From assembly GCA_027604505.1 (NCBI GenBank), contig JADIIX010000386.1, forward strand, positions 1-10,219: a stretch of DNA of 10,219 bases, given 5' to 3'. This document shows positions 1 to 7,820 of the stretch, piece after piece. The translations under genes were made by a program, and so were the position numbers. This stretch comes from Gonapodya sp. JEL0774 (taxonomy: Eukaryota > Monoblepharomycota > Monoblepharidomycetes > Monoblepharidales > Gonapodyaceae). Each line of letters begins with the position of its first letter. The first letter of the stretch is position 1. The notes beneath the pieces were generated by a model. That model saw nothing but the letters and a program-made list of their open reading frames with translations. It ran no database searches and was not told the origin of the DNA.

Positions 1-2919
1 CCGGCGAAGTGAGGTTTCACTTGAACGACTGCGCCCTATACAACGCACGTCGAAGAACGTAAGAAACAACAAGTTTGTGTAAAGAGGTCTAGGAGGTCCA
101 AACCTACCACTGGTTGATTTCGAATAGCCCAGCACATATTGGATTGGGAGATTCGATTAGGATGGTCGTGTATGAACCCAAAGCAATCAAGAAACCGCAC
201 CTTCCTCTCCAAGAATACGGTGTGGGAGTCCAATAACGGCGCATTCCCTGCAAAGCGTGCAAATTTTGTAAGCGAAAAGCACATTCGACTCAGCTAGTGC
301 CTGCATTGTGGGGACGCTTACATCACGGCTTCGTGGGCGTAGAGGCAGTTCTCAACTTCCACACTGTAAACGACATATAGCTCAGTGACGAACTGCAGAA
401 AAAGTGATGTTGAAAGCTCACCAGTAAATGTTCTCGCCACCACGAATGAGCCTTTCAGATATTCAGAAGTTTAGTATTCAGTGAAGCCATCCTCCAATCT
501 TCACAGCTGTGATCAATGGGCTCACATGTCCTTTGCTCGGTCCACAAGACTGAGGGTGAGAGATTCTTAGTTGCTTGAATCTTTGAGCGTGACATCACCA
601 GGAACATTCACTCACTAACAGAAGCCATCTTCATCGTAACGGCCCAAGTCCCCGGTCCTGAGCCAGCCATCGGGAGTGACTATATATGCCCAAAACAGTC
701 AATACAAGACTCAATAGGAGCACAGCAAGAAACATGTCGATCTCACTTGTCTTTGCAGTGGCTTCGGGTTTCTTGTCTAATTGAAAGTCGTCAATAGGTG
801 AATCCTCAAACATGAGCTTTCATATGGGAAATGCTTACAGTATTCCTTCAGCACTTGAGGCCCCCTGACACAAAGCTCGCCGATCTGACCATTGGGCACT
901 ACTTTGGTAGGGTCTTCCGGGTCCCGGAAAGTAACGTCAATCACGGGACTCGGGATACCGATGGACGTGGGCTTGAGACGATAGTCCTCGGAAGCGATAC
1001 CGACCACTATGCAAATTTTGAGGATTTGCGCGTGCTTGAGCAGCCATTTCTGATGATCTTACCTCCAATAAGTGTTTCCGACATTCCCCATCCATTCTGG
1101 GGGACCTTCATGGGACCAAACTTCTTCGCCATCTGCCAAATGAAACGTTTTGAGACAATCTGAAATATGTTGGCACCTAAACCTCATCCCTCTTGAACTC
1201 ACCGCTGCTGGGAAAGATGCCGGGGCTGGGGCACCTCCAGAAGCCAGACCCATCAAGCTTGACAGATCGTACTTTTCCAAGTCTGGGTGCTCCAAAATGT
1301 TGATGTGCATGCTCGGTACTAGTTGACAAAACGTATATCATGTTGTGGTGGAGCACGAGACACGAACAAGATCACCAAAACTCACCCCCCACCATAATGC
1401 TGACTTTCTCCTTTTGGATGATCTCAAGAGCATGAGTAGCGTCCCACTTGTGCATGAGAATTACTTTAACACCACCGTAGCTAAACGGAACACTGGTTGC
1501 CGTGTTGGCAGTGACATGGAACAAAGGAGTCGGCAAGAGCACCGCTTGTTGAGGGTCCTTGTTGGTACCAGTGGGGAAGAACGCTTCCGTGTAGCCCATG
1601 CGAAGCAAGCTGATTTGCGTGTTGATCCGACCAGGGACCACACCACCGACTGCTGCGCGGTTGGTGGAAAGAGCGCCTTTGGGCTTTGGGAGATATGGTT
1701 TATACCCAACATGTCAGGACTGTCGTAGTGTTCTTCATCTCACCTTTCCAGTGGTTCCGGACGTCTGTTTAAACCCCATAGTATAGTCACAGATTAACTT
1801 TACCCCAGGATTATGGAGGCACTATCGTCTACTTACGTAGAACACCACTGCGTCATCCTCAGGGTCCACATGAGCGTCCGGCAATGGTTTGCCCAGAGCG
1901 AGGTATTTCTTCAACAAGTTTTCATACTTGAGAGTGAACGGTTGGTATGTTCCCTTCTCAGGCTGGCACTCGATGATTTCACGGACACCGCCCTTTTTCA
2001 GCCTCGATACGAGGGGTTTGAACGCTGCGGCACGCTAAGGTGATTTCCAAATGGTCAATGATCCCACGACCTGGAGGACCGTTGACAGTTCCTGAACTTT
2101 CATACCTCGCCATCGACAAAGAGCAAAGTAGAATCGCCGTCGAGAATACAGTACTCCATTTCTTCGGGCTTGAGGAACGCATTGATGTTGACAGTGACAC
2201 CTCCAAGCGCAAGCACGGCGAAGTAAATGATTAAATATTCCTGGTTGAGTGTTGCCAAGTGATGAGTTGTGAGCACGATATCAGTTGATTCAACGGAAAT
2301 CTCACCGGATAGTTCCTCATCGCAATGGCAACGTGAGAGCCTTTTCCGACTTTGAACTCCGTTTTCATGAAATTCGCGACTGCCGCGACGATCTTCCCCA
2401 CTTGACCGTCTGAACATCACGTTGATATCACTTCCAAAATAAAGGCAAAAACAACGGACGTCCCTCACTCACATGTGTATCTAGTCTCGATTCCTGCCGC
2501 CATATGATAATAAATAAGCCAGTCACGAGCAGCGTATTCTGTAGTGGCGTGGATGAAAAGGTCTCGCACGGTTTTGGGACCGTTTTTCCAAACGCGCATA
2601 GCATTTCCCCGGATGACCTTAGTGGAATCAAGATCAGTAAGTTCCTTTACAATTGCTTACCACTACAGTAGAGACGGATGGCTCACCTTCGTTTCCATCT
2701 CTCCATCTGATACATAGTTTGACCGGAGAACCCGCATAAGATGTGAAGCGATGTTGTCAGGATAAAACAAAGCATCACATCGCAGCCAGATGGCTGCGAT
2801 TAACTTCGCGGTCTTTCGATTCGTCGGTCTCAACACTCACCTTTGCCAGGACCCGTCACAAACGCAGTGGCTTCGATCCGTGACATGGGCGGGTTGGGAG
2901 GGGGTGGGAGAGCGGCCAT
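1..2919 (-). CDS. Acyl-CoA synthetase, AMP-binding (4CL/FadD-like), 3'-partial
   Basis: Activates a carboxylic acid (fatty or aryl) with ATP to an acyl-adenylate and transfers it to CoA. Exons (high to low): 2919-2841, 2706-2687, 2617-2473, 2409-2306, 2240-2106, 2034-1837, 1764-1744, 1683-1386, 1318-1203, 1132-1063, 1006-839, 776-747, 679-616, 549-526, 451-422, 363-322, 247-201, probably 109-108, then 35-1. The start is the ATG giving MAALPPPPNPP. About 542 residues are present: P-loop YTSGTTGKPKG (227-237), SGGAP (360-364), NGWGMSET (385-392), GWLRTGDLG (466-474), DRAKDMLIRGGENI (486-499) and PHRILGEEVGA (about 523-533). These are the standard motifs of the adenylate-forming superfamily. The C-terminal tail with the catalytic lysine lies off the left edge. 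Substrate cannot be read from the sequence; there is no obvious transmembrane segment or N-terminal targeting signal. Family call is firm, individual splice sites less so. Confidence 0.93.
108..109 (-). other. Candidate 2-nt microexon of the CoA ligase gene
   Basis: Between the exon ending ...LGEE plus one G (201) and the exon at 35-1 lies a 172-nt gap. Read on the minus strand, the site caaccag|TG|gtaggt supplies two bases, so G+TG makes Val and the next exon reads GAVVQVKP in phase. This gives LGEEVGAVV, the usual form of this motif in fungal CoA ligases. The flanking introns would be 91 and 72 nt, typical here. The alternative is a single intron to the acceptor gcgcag before position 28, giving LGEEVVQVKP and losing Gly-Ala. 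No transcript evidence is available. Confidence 0.4.
2779..2800. repeat. Perfect 9-bp inverted repeat in intron 1 of the CoA ligase
   Basis: Arms ATCGCAGCC and GGCTGCGAT flank a 4-nt loop AGAT. It lies inside the longest well-supported intron of the ligase gene (2707-2840, 134 nt). It could fold in the pre-mRNA and shorten the effective donor-to-branch distance. No other function is indicated. Confidence 0.7.
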
Positions 2920-3698
2920 AATGTGATTAAGGAAGTGTGGATTGTATAGAGCGGATGGTCAGAGCAGACGGTTTGGAAGAGTGAATATTCGACGGAAATG
3001 TCCGGAACTGACCAGAATTCGGAATCGGCGGTCGGTGCCCTCATTCATGGCCCAAGCGAGGCAACGCAAACTGGACACTGCTCAAGTATACATACTAACC
3101 GGATATGCTTCTTCGAGAAGGTCAGATGAAGAAGCTGTGATGGCTAAAAAAAATGGGAAGACATTTGGTCTTCATGTTTCGCACCATCCAAAATGGTGTA
3201 CGCCTTCTTTTGAATCATCCTTTTTTTAGGTGTGTGTCTTCTCTATGTACCAACTTACTTATTTTAATGTCTCCCTGTTTTTGAGGTTTCAGCGGACAAC
3301 ACAAGGCGGGGTCTTGCTCGTGGCTCGTGCACCGCCGTGGATGCCAGGTTTTCGAACATCTGGAACACCAACCCGTTCCTGATATATGCCTGCCACTGGC
3401 GCTCGTCGTTGTCTCCTGCCGGTCGACAATAAACTGATTTGCGGAGACATGGGAAACAGCCCTAGTCCGACCCCTCATCGTCGGTGACGGACTCCCCATT
3501 GATTCATTTGTCGACAGTCCCTTTCCCAACATCATGGACGACATCTTATGAGCACTCTCCGTGCAATACAATCTTTGGCCCACAGATGGTCGCCTCTCCC
3601 TCTTCCGCCGCCTAAGAAAACAGATTCAAAGGAGAGATCCAAAACACCTGGGCGTTGGGACGTCACCCGTGCCGGTTGATCGTGACGGACGATTCGGG
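2920..3698. other. Intergenic region between divergent genes
   Basis: Separates the start of the CoA ligase gene (minus) from the proposed start of the small unknown gene (plus), so it should hold both promoters. A TATA-like stretch (tatac on the minus strand near 2945) lies close upstream of the ligase ATG, but is too weak to call. Apart from the repeat copy at 3313-3408 no convincing coding exon was found. Open frames on both strands lack splice continuity and recognisable motifs. Confidence 0.5.
3313..3408 (-). repeat. Diverged short repeat, copy 1 (possible relic exon)
   Basis: Resembles 7826-7915 in the same orientation. About 15/17 bases match at one end, 24/31 in a middle block and 16/17 at the other end, separated by small gaps. 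On the minus strand both encode T-S-A-S-G and then, after a shift of frame in this copy, N-G-[FL]-[LV]-[LF]-Q-[VM]-F-E. Several differences are synonymous (AAT/AAC, TTT/TTC), which suggests common descent from a coding exon. Here the two parts are in different frames, so this copy looks broken. Confidence 0.5.
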
Positions 3699-4744
3699 AT
3701 GGCGCGAGACGGAGAGTACGAGCAGTTTCTGGATACGGAGAGCGAGGATGTGGAGGGCGCGGTGAAGGATGAGGATGGAGACGATTTCGATCATACGAGT
3801 GGTGAGCCGACGCTTGCCTTTCACCTTGAGTCATACTCTTCTCTATGATCTCACGATTTTCGTTGTTAGGCACCACCGGTAAGTACCTTTCCATCTCGAA
3901 CCCCCACTGCCTCGAAACATTCCTAACCCGCGTCATTCCCTTTCCGCGCCAGATCAAAAGGCGTCCAGTACACCTACTGCTGCCGCTACCTCACGGCGCT
4001 GAGCGTTGTCATCGGAATACGTTTGAACCTTGACTACAAATTCATGTTCGTCATGACCATGTTAGTGAGGGTTTGGTATCGTGGATTGAACCGGCCTCTT
4101 CCGTTCGAAATTGGAAATTCACGCCCCCATTCCCCACCACCACCAGCCACTGCAACGGCTGGACGTTCCCGTGGGCTCCGGCGTCCGTTTCGGGACCCTC
4201 TACCCCGTGCGCAAGATTCACTACGACCACATGCGATAGGCGATGTCCAAGGAGAAAGTGACTCATTGCGTGGGCTGCCTACCGTGCGTTTTCATTCCAT
4301 TCCTCCGTCCGGCGTCGTTGTTGGCGAGTGTACTTTCGAAACAACTACCAAACTCATGTTGCTCCCGCTCCTGCGCGTACAAACAGGTCCAAGCCTTCCT
4401 GATAAACAACCCCAACGCCCAACCGATAACGCACGGCGTGACGGCGCTCGCGGTCGGGTCTGCTCGACGCCGTGTCTGCTTGGGAGGAGAAGGGAGGAGG
4501 GGATGTGTCCCATTATTCATGCGTATGTCATGACGGAGACGACGGGGTAAATGCTGCTTTTCACGCGCCTACGTCTCACATTTCCTTATGTATTCTATCG
4601 TGACCAGACGGGCCGGACTTCACAGCGTACTTTGTGGATACTGAAATCGCATTATATTACTGCTCAAAGTCCAATTACAATGACGATCATTCCAAAAGCT
4701 TAATCGAGTCGATACTGCAAGCTTCGAATCATCCGCATTGTTGA
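3699..4744 (+). CDS. Unrecognised protein of about 180 residues, multi-exon
   Basis: I do not recognise this protein. A phase-consistent chain of canonical GT-AG exons is 3699-3801, 3870-3878, 3961-4064, 4147-4170, 4240-4269, 4387-4522 and 4608-4744 (stop TGA 4742-4744). Introns are 68-117 nt. The N-terminus (MARDGEYEQFLDTESEDVEG) is strongly acidic. Residues about 38-68 are hydrophobic and could hold one membrane segment (YLTALSVVIGI), followed by KEKVTHC and a Pro/Asn-containing stretch (LINNPNAQPITHG). The last exon contains GPDFTAYFVDTEIALYY and ends NHPHC. A Gly/Arg-rich stretch late in exon 4387-4522 looks less protein-like, so that part may be wrong. An alternative is termination at the TAG at 4237, with exon 4147 read straight through. 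It converges with the next gene, 77 nt between stops. It may be a genuine lineage-specific gene or a decaying one. Confidence 0.35.
3870..3878 (+). other. Candidate 9-nt microexon (GCACCACCG)
   Basis: Bounded by gttgttag and gtaagt, with flanking introns of 68 and 82 nt. It adds Gly-Thr-Thr in phase between the acidic exon and the exon at 3961. Because its length is a multiple of three, skipping it also keeps frame (a single 159-nt intron 3802-3960), so it could be optional. Confidence 0.4.
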
Positions 4745-4821
4745 ATGAAGTCGGGCGCACTGGTATACCACAACGATTACGAATCTACTGTGTCTTCAAG
4801 CGCGGTGGCTACACAAGACAC

Positions 4822-7443
4822 TCACCAGATAGTGTCCTTCCAGTAGTCATACGCCTTTTGAACCGTGGGCAGGATGCCATAGCTGGTGACTTTGCCGTTA
4901 ACCACTTTCATGCCGTATGCGCTGCACATTCCACGGCACAAGATGTTGTCATCGTCTGTGTAATCATCACAGTCATATTGCGTCCATGTACTCTTTATCT
5001 GGTCGTCGGTAAGAAGTCCCCAGGTGATTCCAGACAGAGGGTAGATCATGCCGTACTTTGCCTGTTTGACGAGACAAAGAAGAGGCAACAAATGGAGATT
5101 TAATCTCACAAAGAAACAAAGTTCGAGTGAAAGTCATTCCCACCTGGATTGAAATGCACCAATCTTTCTTGTTTACCTTCGTTGTTGTCAACACAGGCGT
5201 CGAGGTTGGCCTTGACGTCACCGTTGACGTCCTTGGCTGCAATATCGTTGTGGTTCTGGTGGCCGAAGCCATAGTATGAGTGAAAGTTCTAAATTTAGAG
5301 AAAGTTTGCTCGAACTCACTGCGAGATTGTGGTGGAACGTTTTGTATCTAGCCCAGTACTGGTGGTCGCTGTCGCAGTCGACGTTACTGTCCGTGATGTG
5401 GATGTCAACGGCGGCAATGATGATGATGAGCTTGGAGACAGAGATTTACTGGAAGTGAAAGTCGTGACGACCAGTCCCGTGGTGGTATCCTTGGACGTCG
5501 TCACCACGGGCGGCGACGATGTTGACGATGATTGTGCTGGCGGTAGTACAGCTGTGGTTGTGGTCAAACCAGGCTGTGCAGTTGATGTGACAGCAACCGA
5601 CGTTGTTGAAGTGAGCTGTGCAGAATTAGTTGTTGTGACCGCTAAAGATGTCGTAATCGCCAGAGTGGTCGCGGTCCCTCCTGTCGTTGTTGTGCTCGGT
5701 CTTGATTGTTCATGCGTTCATCCCGGGGATACACAAAAGGCTCACTTTCAGTTGCCTATCGTGAAAGAAAAAGGAAACTGAAACAAAGCCATACCTTAAT
5801 TTTGCGTAGACAAAATTAAACTGGTCATATAATACTCGCCTACAAAGTACAGGGGCAACTATAAATCAGACGACGTGTACATAACGCACTAGGCTTGTGA
5901 TGTTACGTACGTGCTATCACCGAGACTTGATCTGATTGCACAGGTATTATCGTTGTAATTGATGACAAATTCGTCGCATAAATCTGCTGCTAAATCACAG
6001 GCGTTTTTGCATTCAAGAATATTGACCGAGAAAAACCATCCAGTAAACGAATAAGAAGCCAGTGCGGAATTCGCAAGGTATGCATAACCTGGGATCGGGG
6101 ATGACGGATCCAATTTGGGATACTGAATGTTGGATCGGAAACTGGGTTCGAAAAGTGTTGGAGAGGGGATCAGTCAGGTTTTCCAAAGCAGGCGGGCAAT
6201 CCAAGAGCGATTTCTTACTCGCAGCGGAGAAACGAGGCAGCGCTAGGGTTGAGAGTCTGTCCATCACTTGTGTAAGTATTCCACGTACAAGTTTTCTTAA
6301 GGTTGAATAAAATTGTCTCCGTCCATGCAACACAATCCGCGCGACTGTAACAGATTGAGGAACAATTTGCGGCAAGTGGAACTAGACTGGACCCGATTGG
6401 GTCTGGCTGCGCAACGTAGCTGACGTCGTAAAGCTGGATAGGGGCTGGCACCTCATAGGAACATCCGATTGGGCTATGAATGCGACAAAAATATGTGGTT
6501 CCAGTCGTATTGGCAAAATGACAGTAGTACGTACAGTCTGCGTGTGTAGGTGTGATATCCAACTGCACCCAAACTTGAGCAAAAAGTCAGGAGGTTCTTC
6601 CGGATTTCGTCTGTCAACATCAGCATAACACTTACAATGGGTTTGGCTTATAGCCAAGAATCGGTGTGTTTGAATACAGAAAGCAAAGGTTGTCTTGCAC
6701 GGAGTAGAAGAAAGTCTCGCATTGGATATCGTTGCAAAGTCCGTAGCAATCACCGATATCTCCAGGCACTTGAGGTGCCAATACTGCTTTATATGTTGCG
6801 ACCACAGAAATACTAATCGCAGTATCTCTGTGGAGGTAAAACCCCGGAATCGGGTTGAATAATGCAAGAGTCGGGTAGGGGTTCACCACAGTGAAGCTAC
6901 GCAAGTTTGGGTCGATAATCAAAAATCAAAACGTAATTGATGCACCGACGATTTGATAACATACTCGCAGCGAGCAAATGAGTCATATGCGGGTGAGTTG
7001 CTGGCTTCTGCACTTACGCTTGTGTACCAGTTGCATTGCGTGCCATCCCTTGCCAGATCATAGCCAGCACAGTCGCTCCGTGCTTGACAGAAGGTCCGGC
7101 AGATAGTCGTAAAGAAAGATGGCGGTGGTGAACTGTATGCCTGCAGTCCTCCGAAAGTAGGATTCCGGGCCGTAAAAGTTGTCAGCAAATTCGGAATGAA
7201 AGGGAGTATACATCTTCCGTGATTGAATGAGACAAGGAAGAATTCCAAATCTAGACACGATGAAGCACATACGAAGGTGTCACTTGAGCAGATCTAGAGC
7301 CATTTGGGAGAGGTCAAGAGGCTTGAAATGTCGGACGAGGCCGCAAACGCAGAAAACGACAACACGAACACATTCAGAACGAGGAGGGTCAGGCAGTACA
7401 GATACGCTGTCACTGACAGGGCGATGATCGGTAGCTTCCCCAT
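4822..7443 (-). CDS. Secreted/surface protein with tandem Apple/PAN-like Cys-rich modules and Ser/Thr stalk
   Basis: Probable extracellular adhesive or wall-associated protein of about 660 residues; PAN/Apple folds usually bind proteins or carbohydrates. Exons: 7443-7337, 7282-6965, 6896-6636, 6562-6219, 6141-5907, optional 5820-5795, 5700-5320, 5255-5177, 5061-4822 (stop TGA 4822-4824). The start ATG follows an in-frame stop. Residues 1-35 (MGKLPIIALSVTAYLYC...) form a signal peptide or anchor. Cys-rich modules follow, with motifs such as CRTFCQARSDCAGY...CNWYTS, DCYGLCND...LCFLYS, NCSSICYSRADCVAW...CTWNTYTS and CKNACDLAADLCDEF. Two module pairs are joined by SFARCDF and SFLRCDF, evidence of internal duplication. 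Then comes about 150 residues dominated by Ser, Thr, Pro and Val, presumably O-glycosylated, and an 80-residue acidic, Cys-containing end. The first donor (gtccga) is weak, and the junction 6636/6562 is one base out of phase. No GPI-type hydrophobic tail is seen. Function is inferred. Confidence 0.75.
5320..5700 (-). repeat. Ser/Thr-rich low-complexity stalk exon
   Basis: This 381-nt exon of the Apple/PAN-like gene, together with exon 5255-5177, encodes an uninterrupted Ser/Thr/Val/Pro-rich tract with many ACA/ACG/ACC and TCA/TCG codons and almost no charged residues. Such tracts in fungal surface proteins are usually O-mannosylated spacers that lift the binding domains from the wall. The biased codons also leave the opposite strand open (Val/Asp-rich), which is not a gene. 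Confidence 0.75.
5795..5820 (-). other. Candidate optional 26-nt exon formed by an inverted repeat
   Basis: On the minus strand the stretch is flanked by atgaccag and gtatgg, and reads FNFVYAKL plus two bases in phase between 5907 and 5700. Including it uses the donor gtaaca at 5906; skipping it uses the donor gtacgt at 5910 and a 210-nt intron. Both choices keep frame. Positions 5796-5819 are a perfect palindrome with 9-bp arms (TTAATTTTG / CAAAATTAA) and loop CGTAGA, so the exon could be hidden in a hairpin. Confidence 0.35.
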
Positions 7444-7820
7444 AGAGGCGTTGTTGGAGTTCACACCGCAGCAGTTGGTGAACGGCAGTTTGAGCTACAT
7501 TTGTACCTGAGTTATGATCTGGCTTCGTATAGGGGGCCTTAGTCTTGCACAGCCTGCAGAGGTTTTCGCCGTCTCGACTGAACACAGCCACGACTTGGAA
7601 CACCGATCGACTGTTGGTGTCACTGCAGCAGGCAAGTCGCGATGGGGAGCGTCCTGGTGTACCGATGTACCAGTATATCGACACACGTTCGCGTCCCTCA
7701 CTTTCTCCCCTTTCCTCCTCTTTTGCGTCCCTAAAACCCCTAAATCCCTTGCGTCATATTGGGCAACTGTACTGCATCCCTTTCGTCGCTCACACTCAGA
7801 GATTTTCAGTTAAACCAGTG
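7444..7820. other. Region upstream of the Apple/PAN-like gene
   Basis: Probable promoter and 5' leader of the minus-strand gene starting at 7443. Several open frames cross it on both strands, but none shows conserved motifs, phase-consistent splicing or a credible start context. No clear TATA box was found. Around 7696-7760 the plus strand is rich in C and T, a composition common in fungal promoters. Confidence 0.4.

Noticed and set aside
36-284. 82-residue open frame on the minus strand at the left edge
   Set aside because: It runs through predicted introns of the CoA ligase and is out of frame with the motif-bearing exon 247-201.
1133-1159. Earlier acceptor (ttcag before 1159) for a CoA ligase exon
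   Set aside because: Would leave a 43-nt intron and insert nine residues between SGGAP and NGWGMSE, longer than the spacing in known family members.
3532-3957. 141-residue minus-strand open frame opposite the small unknown gene
   Set aside because: Arg/Pro/His-rich composition with no motif, a shadow of GC-rich sequence; the plus strand offers a spliced chain instead.
4147-4239. Read-through of exon 4147 to a TAG stop (GSGVRFGTLYPVRKIHYDHM)
   Set aside because: Possible gene end, but the TAG is also a good acceptor (gatag|GCG), and splicing gtgggc to it continues in phase to later exons; kept only as an alternative.
4023-4550. 175-residue unspliced plus-strand open frame
   Set aside because: Only its first part agrees with the spliced exon 3961-4064; the rest is Pro/Arg-rich read-through of introns with good GT-AG borders.
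5329-5781. 150-residue Val/Asp-rich open frame on the plus strand
   Set aside because: It is the complement of the Ser/Thr-rich stalk exon; complementing Thr and Ser codons automatically gives Val, Asp and Gly codons without stops.
6382-6867. 161-residue minus-strand open frame inside the Apple/PAN-like gene
   Set aside because: Lies in a frame without the cysteine pattern; the Cys-rich modules sit in other frames.
7280-7684. 134-residue minus-strand open frame upstream of and across the signal-peptide exon
   Set aside because: It overlaps the hydrophobic start exon 7443-7337 in another frame and shows no recognisable domain.
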